Source: JAIXWP01 sp965247015
GTDB taxonomy: Bacteria > Bacteroidota > Bacteroidia > Flavobacteriales_D > Sanyastnellaceae
Length of the DNA stretch: 64,000 nt
NCBI GenBank assembly: GCA_965247015.1
Contig: CBDFGG010000006.1
Span: 62,001-126,000, forward strand
Direction: 5' to 3'
Shown: positions 45,663 to 54,526 of the stretch, piece after piece
How the letters are laid out: every line of letters begins with the position of its first letter
How positions within the stretch are numbered: position 1 is the stretch's first letter
Program-made: the position numbers and the translations under genes
Notes under the pieces: model-generated
What the model was told of the DNA's origin: nothing
Database searches by the model: none
Seen by the model: only the letters and a program-made list of their open reading frames with translations

Positions 45663-47618
45663 ATGGCAGAATCTAAAAAAGTTAAAGCTGCAGACGCAGA
45701 AAACATCGATCCAATTGAGAACCTCAATGAAGAGATCATTACCCCAGCGGTAGAAAAAGAAGAAATCGCAATTGAGGAACCACTTGATTTGTACAGCACA
45801 GCAGATGATGCAGCTTACATGACAAGCACTGGTGAATTCAATTGGGATGCATACGAAGCAGCAGGAGGTTACTCTACTGAAGATCGTACGCGTTTCGACA
45901 GCATTTATGAGAACACACTTTCAACTATCGCTGAAAAAGAAGTAGTTGATGGAACTGTTGTTCTTGTAAACAAGAAAGAAGTTGTTGTAAACATCGGCTA
46001 CAAGTCTGAAGGTGTTATTCCAGTAACTGAATTCCGTTACAATCCAGACCTTAAGGCTGGTGACGTGGTTCCAGTTTATGTTGAATTACAAGAAGACAAA
46101 AACGGTCAATTGAAAGTGTCTCACAAAACTGCTCGCGTATTTAGCGCTTGGGGTAATGTAAACAGAGCACTTGAGACTGGCGAAATCATCAAAGGTGACG
46201 TTAAGTGTCGTACTAAGGGTGGTCTTATCGTTGATGTATTTGGTATCGAAGCATTCTTACCAGGTTCACAAATCGACGTGAAGCCAATCCGCGACTACGA
46301 TGTATATGTTGGCAAAGTGATGGAGTTGAAAGTGGTTAAAATCAACAATGAATTTAAAAACGTTGTTGTATCTCACAAAGCTCTTATCGAAGCTGAACTT
46401 GAAGAACAGAAGAAGCAAATCATGTCTGGCCTTGAGAAAGGTCAAGTATTGGAAGGTGTTGTTAAGAACATTACTAGCTACGGTGTATTCGTTGACCTTG
46501 GCGGTGTTGATGGTCTTATTCACATCACTGACCTTTCTTGGGGACGTATCAACCATCCTGAAGAAGTGGTTCAACTTGATACTAAAATCAACGTTGTTAT
46601 CCTCGACTTTGATGATGAGAAGAAGCGTATCGCTCTCGGCTTGAAGCAACTTTCATCTCACCCATGGGATGCTCTTCAAGAAAGCCTACAAGTAGGTCAG
46701 AAAGTAAAAGGAAAAGTGGTTGTTCTTGCAGACTATGGTGCATTCGTAGAAGTAGCTCCAGGTGTAGAAGGATTGATCCACGTTTCAGAAATGTCATGGA
46801 GCTCTCACCTTCGTTCAGCTCAAGATTTCTTGAAAGTTGGCGAAGAAGTAGAATGCGTTGTATTGAACGTAGACAAAGACGAGCGTAAGCTTTCTTTGGG
46901 TATGAAGCAATTGATGCAAGATCCATGGGAAGGTATCGAAGGTCGTTTCCCAGTAGAAAGCAAACACAAAGCAAAAGTTCGTGCATTCACTAACTTCGGT
47001 GTGTTCTGCGAACTAGCTGATGGAATCGATGGTTTGATCCACATCTCTGATCTTTCTTGGAGCAAGAAAATCAAGCACCCAAGCGAATTCTGCGCTATTG
47101 GCGACGAAATCGAAGTGGTAGTTCTTGAGCTAGATAAAGACAACCGTCGTATCAGCCTTGGTCACAAACAATTGGAAGAAAATCCATGGGATGTATTCGA
47201 AACAGTATTTGCTGAAGGTACACGTCACCAAGGTACTATCGTGAAGAAAGAAGGTAGCCACGCTATCGTTACTCTTCCATACGGCCTTGAAGGTTTCTGC
47301 GTGAATAAGAACTTGAAGAAAGAAGATGGTTCTACTGCTAAGGTAGAAGAGACATTAGATTTCATCGTTCTTGAATTCAACAAAAACCAACGTAAGATTT
47401 CAGTATCTCACACTGGTACTTGGAAAGAAGAAGAAGCTGGTGCTGAAGCTCCTAAGAAAGCAGCACGTCCAGCAGGTAAGAAAGAAGGAAGCAATGAGTC
47501 TTCATCAGCTGTTAAAGCTGTGAATGCTCAAGTTGAGAAGTCAACACTTGGTGACCTTAGCGTTCTTGCTAATCTTAAAGATAAAATGGAAGGAAAAGAC
47601 GGCGAAACAGCTGAATAA
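45663..47618 (+). CDS. rpsA: 30S ribosomal protein S1
   Basis: S1 binds mRNA and helps the ribosome start translation, important in Bacteroidota where Shine-Dalgarno sites are weak. This 651-residue protein has an acidic N-terminal extension (to about residue 90), then a run of S1 domains starting with DGTVVLVNKKEVVVNIGYKSEGVIPVTEF. It includes EGVVKNITSYGVFVDLGGVDGLIHITDLSWGRINHP, KGKVVVLADYGAFVEVAPGVEGLIHVSEMSW and KAKVRAFTNFGVFCELADGIDGLIHISDLSW, six in all, and a Ser/Lys/Gly-rich tail (about 600-651). It has its own promoter and ends at a 15-bp perfect terminator. Confidence 0.97.
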   Translation: MAESKKVKAADAENIDPIENLNEEIITPAVEKEEIAIEEPLDLYSTADDAAYMTSTGEFNWDAYEAAGGYSTEDRTRFDSIYENTLSTIAEKEVVDGTVVLVNKKEVVVNIGYKSEGVIPVTEFRYNPDLKAGDVVPVYVELQEDKNGQLKVSHKTARVFSAWGNVNRALETGEIIKGDVKCRTKGGLIVDVFGIEAFLPGSQIDVKPIRDYDVYVGKVMELKVVKINNEFKNVVVSHKALIEAELEEQKKQIMSGLEKGQVLEGVVKNITSYGVFVDLGGVDGLIHITDLSWGRINHPEEVVQLDTKINVVILDFDDEKKRIALGLKQLSSHPWDALQESLQVGQKVKGKVVVLADYGAFVEVAPGVEGLIHVSEMSWSSHLRSAQDFLKVGEEVECVVLNVDKDERKLSLGMKQLMQDPWEGIEGRFPVESKHKAKVRAFTNFGVFCELADGIDGLIHISDLSWSKKIKHPSEFCAIGDEIEVVVLELDKDNRRISLGHKQLEENPWDVFETVFAEGTRHQGTIVKKEGSHAIVTLPYGLEGFCVNKNLKKEDGSTAKVEETLDFIVLEFNKNQRKISVSHTGTWKEEEAGAEAPKKAARPAGKKEGSNESSSAVKAVNAQVEKSTLGDLSVLANLKDKMEGKDGETAE

Positions 47619-47636
47619 TCTAACCAGATGATAAAT

Positions 47637-47673
47637 AAAAAGACCTTCCGATTTTTCGGAAGGTCTTTTTTTT
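47637..47673 (+). terminator. Terminator after rpsA
   Basis: Perfect 15-bp stem (47637-47651 with 47656-47670) containing GACCTTCC/GGAAGGTC, four-base loop, then T-run. One of the strongest in the window. Confidence 0.9.
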
Positions 47674-47690
47674 GATACATATTTACACTC

Positions 47691-48569
47691 ATGATTGCCT
47701 ACAACCCCAAAGACTGGATGACTTTCATCTTCCGCTTCCACAAAGCGGATACATTTCGAAAACTACTTCCCATTATCGCAGTGATATGTATCTACTCAGG
47801 CGCCATAGCTTGGCTAGAAATAGAGTATTGGAAACTTGCAGAAACAAGCCATGTCAAGAATATTCCAATTATGCATGGAATGCTAGGCTTCGTTATTTCT
47901 CTTCTACTCGTTTTTAGAACAAACACTGCCTACGATCGCTGGTGGGAAGGGCGCAAACTCTGGGGATCGCTCGTCAATAATTCTAGAAATTTGGCCATAA
48001 AAATTGCCGTGATGATAGACAAAGACGACAAGGAGACTCGTTCGTTTTTTAGAAATACCATTTCGGCTTATGCTTTCGCTTTGCAAAAACATCTGCGTTC
48101 ACAAAAACCTATGAACGAAACCAATGATGGACTAGATCATGTATGGAAGCATATTTCTGACGAAAAACACATTCCAAATCAAGTTGCTTTATTGATGACG
48201 CAAAAGATTGGAACACTCCGAAATGAAGGCAAATTGACCGACGAGCAATGGCTCATTTTGAATACCGAATTAATTTCTTTTACCGATATATGCGGCGCAT
48301 GTGAACGAATTAAGAATACACCTATCCCTTTTTCTTACAGTATTTTCTTAAAGAAATTCATCTTCTTCTACGTGATGACACTACCCTTCGGATATGTGTT
48401 CTCGCTTGGTTATTATGTAATTCCTGTTGTAGCTTTTATATTCTATGTACTCGCATCATTAGAGTTAGTGGCAGAAGAAATTGAAGAGCCTTTCGGAGGT
48501 GATGCAAACGATTTACCCACCGAGCAAATCGCCATGAATATTCAGAAGCACGTGGGGGAGATCATATGA
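47691..48569 (+). CDS. Bestrophin family ion channel (UPF0187)
   Basis: This 292-residue protein belongs to the bestrophin-like anion channel family. It shows the bacterial family motifs FIFRFHKADTFRKLLP, LGFVISLLLVFRTNTAYDRWWEGRKLWGSLVNNSRNL and, near the end, SLGYYVIPVVAFIFYVLASLELVAEEIEEPFGGDANDLPTE. Four membrane segments are visible. Bacterial homologues form pentameric channels, some cation-selective. It follows the rpsA terminator by 17 bases and is alone in its unit; its stop overlaps the first bases of a period-7 satellite. Physiological role is unknown. Confidence 0.92.
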   Translation: MIAYNPKDWMTFIFRFHKADTFRKLLPIIAVICIYSGAIAWLEIEYWKLAETSHVKNIPIMHGMLGFVISLLLVFRTNTAYDRWWEGRKLWGSLVNNSRNLAIKIAVMIDKDDKETRSFFRNTISAYAFALQKHLRSQKPMNETNDGLDHVWKHISDEKHIPNQVALLMTQKIGTLRNEGKLTDEQWLILNTELISFTDICGACERIKNTPIPFSYSIFLKKFIFFYVMTLPFGYVFSLGYYVIPVVAFIFYVLASLELVAEEIEEPFGGDANDLPTEQIAMNIQKHVGEII

Positions 48570-48686
48570 TTCTCGATTCTCAATTTTCGATTCTTGATTT
48601 CATATCAAGCGATTTCACTTAATTGAACATGAGCATGTGACTGCCAAATCATCGCTTACTCTTTTGAGAATTGAGAATTGAGAATC
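48568..48686. repeat. Degenerate period-7 satellite with inverted second arm (possible convergent terminator)
   Basis: Five in-phase heptamers run from 48568 to 48602 (gattctc, gattctc, aattttc, gattctt, gatttca), starting inside the bestrophin stop codon. From 48666 to 48686 three heptamers of the complementary family follow (gagaatt, gagaatt, gagaatc). The two arms can pair over about 21 positions with about 2 mismatches, between the convergent bestrophin and uvrA genes. No other feature explains it. Confidence 0.75.
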
Positions 48687-48692
48687 TTCTTT

Positions 48693-51506
48693 TTATTTCA
48701 ACTCCTCTACTAAATACTTCCCTGTATAGCTGCCTTTTACTTTAATGATTTGTTCTGGAGTGCCGGTAGCGATGATTTTGCCGCCGCCTTCTCCACCCTC
48801 TGGACCTACGTCGATCAGGTGATCTGCAACTTTTATCATATCCATATTGTGTTCTATCACGAGCACTGTATTTCCCCTATCAGCAAGGCGGTTCAATACA
48901 TCAATAAGCATTTGAACATCTTGGAAATGAAGTCCTGTTGTGGGTTCATCTAAAATGTAAATGGTATTTCCCGTATCACGCTTTGCCAACTCTGTCGAGA
49001 GTTTTACACGCTGCGCTTCTCCACCACTTAGCGTAGTTGAGTGTTGTCCTAGTGTTATATATCCTAGACCAACATCCTTTAAAGTTTGAACAACATTTTT
49101 GATTTTTGGATGTGCTTCAAAAAACTCCACGGCTTGATCTACTGTCATATCCAGAATATCAGCGATGCTCTTTCCTTTGTATCGAATCTCTAGTGTTTCT
49201 CTATTGTAACGCTTCCCGTTGCAGCTCTCACATAACACATAAACATCCGGAAGGAAATTCATTTCGATGGTTCGAAGCCCTGCTCCTTTGCAGGTTTCGC
49301 AGCGACCACCTGAAACGTTGAAGCTGAAACGCCCCGGTTGATATCCACGAATCTTGGCCTCTGGTGCGTTGCTGAACAGCGCGCGAATCTCGGTGAAAAT
49401 CCCTGTATAGGTAGAAGGATTACTTCTCGGGGTGCGGCCGATAGGGCTTTGATCAATTTCAATCACTTTATCCAAATGCTCTAAACCTTTGATTGCCTTG
49501 TATGGCAAAGGTTTTTTCACGGCATCATAAAAGTGATTATTCAAGATCGGAAATAGCGTATGTGAAATCAATGATGACTTTCCACTGCCACTAACTCCAG
49601 TGATACAAATGAATTTACCCAATGGCAATTCAAGATTTACGTTTTTCAAATTGTGTCCTGTAGCTCCTTGAAGAATCAATGATTTCCCTGTGCCCTTTCT
49701 TCTTTTTGTGGGTACTTCAATTTTCAATTCTCCGCGAAGGTATTTTGAAGTGACGCTATTTTGTGCGAGGTGTTCCTTTGGAGAACCCTGCGCAACCACG
49801 CGACCACCGTGCACTCCAGCGCCGGGACCAATATCAATTAAGTGATCGCTTTCCATCATCATATCGCGGTCGTGTTCTACCACCAATACACTATTACCTG
49901 TATCGCGCAACGCTTTCAATGAGGAGATCAAACGATGATTGTCTCTTTGATGTAAGCCTATAGAAGGTTCGTCGAGGATGTACAATACTCCAACAAGTTG
50001 TGACCCGATTTGTGTGGCAAGTCGAATACGTTGTGCCTCTCCTCCACTTAAGGTTTTAGCGCTTCTATGCAAAGTCAGATATTCTAGACCAACACCTAAA
50101 AGGAAACTCAAACGAGCACGAATTTCTTTGAGTGGTTCAATAGCAATGGCCAACTGACGTTCGCCCATTTTTTTATCTACGTTTACAAACCAAGCAGCAA
50201 GATCTTTTAAATCCATGGCTGCTAATTGGTCAATGCTTTTATCATTGACCTTGAAAAACTGAGCTTCTTTCTTTAAGCGACTGCCGTGACATTCCGGACA
50301 AGGCATTTTGTTCATGAAGCTTTCCGCCCATCTGCGCAAGGCAGGGCTTGTTTCTTCCTCTACTTGTTTTTCAATGGCATTGATAATTCCTTCATACTTC
50401 ACTGGATAGCTATATCCTCCGGTTGAGGCCACTTGAAATATCTCCTCAGAACCATAAAGAAGTGTATTTATCACATCTTCCTCCATATCTGCAAGAGGTG
50501 TATTGAGATCGTGTCCGAAATGCTTGAGGACCGCCTCCACTTGTTGAAAAGAGGCATTGCTCTTCGACTCCCCAAGCGGCACGATACCACCTTTCTTAAT
50601 GGATTTCTTTGGATCAGGAATGATTTTATTCAAATCGATTTCAGCAACTTCTCCGAGTCCATTGCAATGCGGACAAGCGCCATACGGCGAGTTGAATGAA
50701 AAAAGATTGGGTTCAGGTTCAGGGTAAGAGATCCCACTCGTTGGGCACATCAAGAAACGAGAGAAGTGTCTCACTTCCTTTTTTCCATGTCTCATGATCA
50801 TGATGCTGCCTTTGCCTTGCTTCATGGCCACTTGAATAGTTTGTGCAATTCGAAGCTTGTCTTTTTTATCAACTTGTAATCGATCGACCACCAATTCAAT
50901 GTCGTGAATTTTATATCGATCGAGTTTGAATCCTTTTTCTAGTTCGATCACTTCCCCGTCCACTCGCGCTCTCACATAACCTTGCTTCATCAGTTGTTCG
51001 AACAGTTCACGATAGTGACCTTTTCGTCCTTTCACGAGCGGAGCCATGATCACTATTTTATCTCCATCATATTCCTTAAGGATAAGTTGAACGATTTGCT
51101 CGTCCGTGTAGCGAACCATTCGTTCGCCAGTCACATAGCTGAATGCATCGCTTGCGCGAGCGTAGAGCAATCGAAGGAAGTCATAGATTTCAGTAATAGT
51201 CCCTACCGTAGAACGAGGGTTTCTACTCACTGTTTTTTGTTCAATTGAAATAACAGGAGAAAGTCCATTGATTTTATCTACATCCGGGCGCTCCATTTCA
51301 CCTAAGAATTGACGAGCATAGGCGTTGAACGTTTCGATGTAACGACGCTGACCTTCAGCGTAAATGGTATCGAATGCAAGTGAAGACTTCCCACTTCCGC
51401 TAAGGCCAGTAATAACTACGAGCTTGTCACGTGGAATAGAGACGTCGATATTCTTCAAATTGTGCTCTCGAGCACCAATAACTTCAATGATTTCTTCTGA
51501 TTGCAT
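48693..51506 (-). CDS. uvrA: UvrABC excision nuclease subunit UvrA
   Basis: The damage sensor of nucleotide excision repair, an ATP-dependent dimer that loads UvrB. At 937 residues it has family length and both ABC ATPase halves: Walker A TGLSGSGKSSLAFDTIYAEGQRRYIE, zinc-binding CPTSGISYPE and CPHCNGLG, CPECHGSRL, LSGGEAQRIRLATQIGS with DEPSIGLHQRDN, then a second Walker A TGVSGSGKSSLI, zinc finger CETCKGAGLRTIEMNFLPDVYVLCESCNGKRYN, TLSGGEAQRVKLSTEL and DEPTTGLHF. The gene is a single transcription unit; degenerate satellites lie on both sides. Confidence 0.98.
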   Translation of the reverse strand: MQSEEIIEVIGAREHNLKNIDVSIPRDKLVVITGLSGSGKSSLAFDTIYAEGQRRYIETFNAYARQFLGEMERPDVDKINGLSPVISIEQKTVSRNPRSTVGTITEIYDFLRLLYARASDAFSYVTGERMVRYTDEQIVQLILKEYDGDKIVIMAPLVKGRKGHYRELFEQLMKQGYVRARVDGEVIELEKGFKLDRYKIHDIELVVDRLQVDKKDKLRIAQTIQVAMKQGKGSIMIMRHGKKEVRHFSRFLMCPTSGISYPEPEPNLFSFNSPYGACPHCNGLGEVAEIDLNKIIPDPKKSIKKGGIVPLGESKSNASFQQVEAVLKHFGHDLNTPLADMEEDVINTLLYGSEEIFQVASTGGYSYPVKYEGIINAIEKQVEEETSPALRRWAESFMNKMPCPECHGSRLKKEAQFFKVNDKSIDQLAAMDLKDLAAWFVNVDKKMGERQLAIAIEPLKEIRARLSFLLGVGLEYLTLHRSAKTLSGGEAQRIRLATQIGSQLVGVLYILDEPSIGLHQRDNHRLISSLKALRDTGNSVLVVEHDRDMMMESDHLIDIGPGAGVHGGRVVAQGSPKEHLAQNSVTSKYLRGELKIEVPTKRRKGTGKSLILQGATGHNLKNVNLELPLGKFICITGVSGSGKSSLISHTLFPILNNHFYDAVKKPLPYKAIKGLEHLDKVIEIDQSPIGRTPRSNPSTYTGIFTEIRALFSNAPEAKIRGYQPGRFSFNVSGGRCETCKGAGLRTIEMNFLPDVYVLCESCNGKRYNRETLEIRYKGKSIADILDMTVDQAVEFFEAHPKIKNVVQTLKDVGLGYITLGQHSTTLSGGEAQRVKLSTELAKRDTGNTIYILDEPTTGLHFQDVQMLIDVLNRLADRGNTVLVIEHNMDMIKVADHLIDVGPEGGEGGGKIIATGTPEQIIKVKGSYTGKYLVEELK

Positions 51507-51645
51507 AAGGCTTCAAAGATGAACACGAGAATGAAACAATCCTAAAGAATTTTGTTCACTTTGAGGCACATAATTGATAACAATTCAGTGGATTTCTGTA
51601 GAATGATTACAACTCCCATAGTTCCACAGTACCATACTGAAATAA

Positions 51646-51709
51646 AACTCCTCAACTCCTCAACTTAACTGTTACACTGTTACAATGCTTCAATGCTCCA
51701 CTGTTTGAC
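51646..51709. repeat. Degenerate period-8 satellite upstream of uvrA
   Basis: Eight octamers in phase with no indel: two copies of aactcctc, aacttaac, tgttacac, tgttacaa, tgcttcaa, tgctccac and tgtttgac. Each unit differs little from the next, so the sequence drifts along the array. It lies in the 283-base gap between uvrA and the tryptophan dioxygenase gene, which otherwise holds only AT-rich, unremarkable sequence and the promoter-like site at 51759. Confidence 0.75.
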
Positions 51710-51758
51710 TGGCGGATATTAATATGATTTCCCTCATGAGCTGAATAAGTTCACATTG

Positions 51759-51766
51759 TATATTCG
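51759..51766 (+). promoter_or_regulatory. Weak -7-like element before tryptophan dioxygenase gene
   Basis: TATATTCG matches TAnnTTTG at seven of eight positions, 23 bases before the ATG at 51790. Candidate only. Confidence 0.3.
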
Positions 51767-51789
51767 CTCCCTCAAATATCAACAAGTAC

Positions 51790-52797
51790 ATGTATTATTC
51801 ATCCTACTTACAACTCGATAAAATCTTAGATGCACAGCATTTAGAAAGCGATAAGCAAAATAAGCACGCTCACGATGAAATGCTTTTTATCGTGATACAC
51901 CAAGCTTACGAGCTCTGGTTTAAACAGATTCTTTTCGAGGTGAAGTCGGTACATGAAATCATGTCTAAAGAGTCGATCAACGATAATTCTCCTGAATTAC
52001 AAGTAGCGGTGCGCCGCCTGAATCGTGTTGTAGAGATCTTACGTGTATTGGTACACCAAGTAGATATTCTTGAAACAATGACTCCGCTTGACTTCTTAGA
52101 TTTTCGTGATATGCTCCGCCCTGCGTCAGGATTTCAAAGCATGCAATTCAAAGTACTCGAAACGGTACTTGGTCTAACGATCGAAGATCGCCACGGTCGC
52201 GAGTATGTGACTAGCCAACTCACGAAAGAAGATGCACAAGAAATCTATGACCTCGCTAAAAAGACTCCTATTATCAAATTGGTAAATGACTGGTTGGAAC
52301 GCATGCCTTACTTCTCCACTCCTACTTTTTGGACCAATTGGGGCGGTGATAAAGATTTTTGGAACACCTATAAGGATGTATACGCTTCTTCTCTTGGCGA
52401 GGGTGAAAAACAAAACGTGAGAGTATTCGAAGAGCTTTTCATGACGGATTTGACAAATGAGGGACGCAAACTTTCAGATAAAGCGCGTCGCTCGGCTTTG
52501 TTTATCATGCTTTATCGCGATTATCCGATCATGCAGAATCCATATCGACTAATCAATCACCTTCTCGACATTGATGAGTTGCTCGCTACATGGCGTTGGC
52601 GTCACATGAATATGGTTCACAGAATGATTGGAACACGCGTCGGCACTGGCGGAAGCAGTGGCAAGGGTTATCTCCGCGAGGCCGCTTTGAAACACTATAT
52701 TTTCCAAGAATTTGCCGAGCTTACAAGCTTCATGGTGCAGCGTCATAATTTACCTCAGCTAAGTCCTGAGTTAGAAAAACAACTAGGATATTTTTGA
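51790..52797 (+). CDS. kynA: Tryptophan 2,3-dioxygenase
   Basis: This haem enzyme opens the indole ring of tryptophan to N-formylkynurenine, the first step of tryptophan breakdown. The 335-residue protein has the family signatures: HDEMLFIVIHQAYELWFKQILFEV near the N-terminus, FLDFRDMLRPASGFQSMQFK, and RWRHMNMVHRMIGTRVGTGGSSGKGYLREA at the C-terminus with the proximal haem His. It is followed 5 bases later by an aldehyde dehydrogenase gene. The kynurenine-pathway partners kynB, kynU and kmo are not in the window. Confidence 0.96.
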   Translation: MYYSSYLQLDKILDAQHLESDKQNKHAHDEMLFIVIHQAYELWFKQILFEVKSVHEIMSKESINDNSPELQVAVRRLNRVVEILRVLVHQVDILETMTPLDFLDFRDMLRPASGFQSMQFKVLETVLGLTIEDRHGREYVTSQLTKEDAQEIYDLAKKTPIIKLVNDWLERMPYFSTPTFWTNWGGDKDFWNTYKDVYASSLGEGEKQNVRVFEELFMTDLTNEGRKLSDKARRSALFIMLYRDYPIMQNPYRLINHLLDIDELLATWRWRHMNMVHRMIGTRVGTGGSSGKGYLREAALKHYIFQEFAELTSFMVQRHNLPQLSPELEKQLGYF

Positions 52798-52802
52798 TAA
52801 CC

Positions 52803-54140
52803 ATGTTTAGAAGTATAGATCCATATCACCAGTCTGTATGGGCTGAATGGCCCGAAGATAGCCGTGATCAGGTGAATGGAAAAATACTTAGAGCAGCTCA
52901 AACACGTTTCGAAAGAACTGAATGCATCCTGCATTTTAAAAGGCTTGCATCTATTCTTCGAAGAGAAAAATCGCGACTTGCACACTTACTCACAAAGGAA
53001 ATGGGCAAGCCTATTTCACAAAGTGTGGCCGAGATAGAAAAATGTGCTTGGCTTTGCGAATACTATGCTGAACAGGCTCCTACTTTTTTGTCTCCTCGTT
53101 TCGTTGAAACCGATGCATCAAAGAGTTATGTGCTTTATGAACCTTACGGAGTGTGGCTTGCCATAATGCCTTGGAATTTTCCTTTCTGGCAAGTGTTCCG
53201 TTGTGCTGTGCCTGCTATCCTTGCTGGAAATAAATTTCTATTAAAACACGCATCGAACGTACAACAGAGTGCTTTAGCAATTCAGTCATTGTTCAAAGAA
53301 GCTGGATTCAATGATGGTGTCTTTCAAGTACTGCATATCAAAGGAAAAGATGTTGCTGATATTATTGCACACCCTGCTATTCATGGTGTATCCTTGACTG
53401 GAAGCCTGAATGCAGGAAGTGAAGCTGCTGCAACAGCCGCTAAACAGATAAAGCCTCAAGTATTAGAATTAGGTGGCAGTAATGCCTTTATTGTAACTGA
53501 AACTGCTGACATAGAAAAAGCAGTGAACGATGCCATTATCGGGCGTTTCCAAAACAATGGACAAAGCTGCATTGCAGCGAAACGAATACTTCTGGCACGT
53601 GCCATAGAAAAAGAGTTTTCAGAAAAATTTGTTGCAAAGGTTTCAGCTTTGAAGGTTGGTGATCCATCTGATCCCTCGGTGTATATCGGTCCACTCGTTT
53701 CTTTGGAAGCGGCAAAAGAACTCTTTCACCAAGTAGAGCATTCGATTTCAGATGGAGCAAAAGTGCTTTGTGGTCATGAGTTAAATGGGGCTATTTACTT
53801 ACCGACAGTTTTGACCAATGTGACCATCGATATGCACTGTATGCAACAAGAATTATTTGGCCCAGTGGTGCCACTTTATGTATATGATCATTGGGAAGAG
53901 GCCGTGGCAGTAAGCAACAGCACCGCTTTTGGACTAGGGGTAAGTATTTATGTGAAAGATCCCGAAACGATAATGGATCAAATTGCTCGCTTTGATGAAG
54001 GAGCTGTCTTTATAAATTCCATTGTCAAGTCAGACCCTCGTCTGCCCTTCGGTGGTGTCAAGACATCCGGCATTGGCAGAGAATTATCAATGGAGGGCAT
54101 TCATAGTTTTTGCCGAGTGAAAACAGTCTTTATTGCTTAA
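52803..54140 (+). CDS. NAD(P)-dependent aldehyde dehydrogenase (Sad/YneI type)
   Basis: A 445-residue aldehyde dehydrogenase. I use the ATG at 52803; the frame extends upstream only to a TTG at 52794 overlapping the dioxygenase stop. It shows the Rossmann region (YGVWLAIMPWNFPFWQVFRCAVPAILAGNKFLLKHAS), VSLTGSLNAGSEAA, the catalytic glutamate in LELGGSNAFIV, the catalytic cysteine in NNGQSCIAAKRIL, and the C-terminal LPFGGVKTSGIGRELS. It resembles the succinate-semialdehyde dehydrogenase Sad/YneI, but substrate specificity cannot be read here. It follows tryptophan dioxygenase in what looks like a two-gene operon and may act on an aldehyde of amino acid catabolism, which is inference. Confidence 0.9.
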   Translation: MFRSIDPYHQSVWAEWPEDSRDQVNGKILRAAQTRFERTECILHFKRLASILRREKSRLAHLLTKEMGKPISQSVAEIEKCAWLCEYYAEQAPTFLSPRFVETDASKSYVLYEPYGVWLAIMPWNFPFWQVFRCAVPAILAGNKFLLKHASNVQQSALAIQSLFKEAGFNDGVFQVLHIKGKDVADIIAHPAIHGVSLTGSLNAGSEAAATAAKQIKPQVLELGGSNAFIVTETADIEKAVNDAIIGRFQNNGQSCIAAKRILLARAIEKEFSEKFVAKVSALKVGDPSDPSVYIGPLVSLEAAKELFHQVEHSISDGAKVLCGHELNGAIYLPTVLTNVTIDMHCMQQELFGPVVPLYVYDHWEEAVAVSNSTAFGLGVSIYVKDPETIMDQIARFDEGAVFINSIVKSDPRLPFGGVKTSGIGRELSMEGIHSFCRVKTVFIA

Positions 54141-54526
54141 GCAGCGGATTTTTTCAAATTAAAAGCAGCGATTAGCCACCCTCCGATAAAGAATACTCCT
54201 CCTATTGGGGTGATTGGTCCAAGCCAAGCAACGGGAAGTCCTGTGATATCTCTTGTAGATAAAAAGTATAAAGAGCCAGAAAAAAATGCAATCCCTGCGA
54301 AAAGGCTACGAATACTCCATTTGGTGCCTCTTTCACTAATCAATCCCATGTTTGATATCATTACAGCCATGACTATTCCAAGTGCATGGATAAAATGATA
54401 AAGCACTGCTGTATTCCAAACTTTGAGGCTGTCCTCAGCAAGTCGTTCCTTTAATGCGTGAGCTCCAAAGGCACCTAATACAACTGCTAGGGCAAGTAAT
54501 ATAAAAGCGATTCTAAGATTTTTCAT
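54137..54526 (-). CDS. DUF423 family membrane protein
   Basis: A 129-residue protein with four hydrophobic segments and the DUF423 signatures ALAVVLGAFGAHALKE, LKVWNTAVLYHFIHALGI, FFSGSLYFLS and TPIGGVFFIGGWLIAAF. Function is unknown; inner membrane location is predicted. It overlaps the convergent aldehyde dehydrogenase gene by 4 bases and the upstream glycosyltransferase gene by 14 bases, so it is probably translated from the same mRNA as that glycosyltransferase. Confidence 0.92.
   Translation of the reverse strand: MKNLRIAFILLALAVVLGAFGAHALKERLAEDSLKVWNTAVLYHFIHALGIVMAVMISNMGLISERGTKWSIRSLFAGIAFFSGSLYFLSTRDITGLPVAWLGPITPIGGVFFIGGWLIAAFNLKKSAA

Noticed and set aside
46266..47143. Several open frames of 74-129 codons opposite or within rpsA
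   Set aside because: They are shadows of biased rpsA codons; the composition is Leu/Ser/Arg-rich noise with no start signals.
52794..52802. TTG start for the aldehyde dehydrogenase, overlapping the dioxygenase stop by 4 bases
   Set aside because: An ATG at 52803 starts a normal N-terminus and leaves a 5-base gap, so the TTG is less likely.
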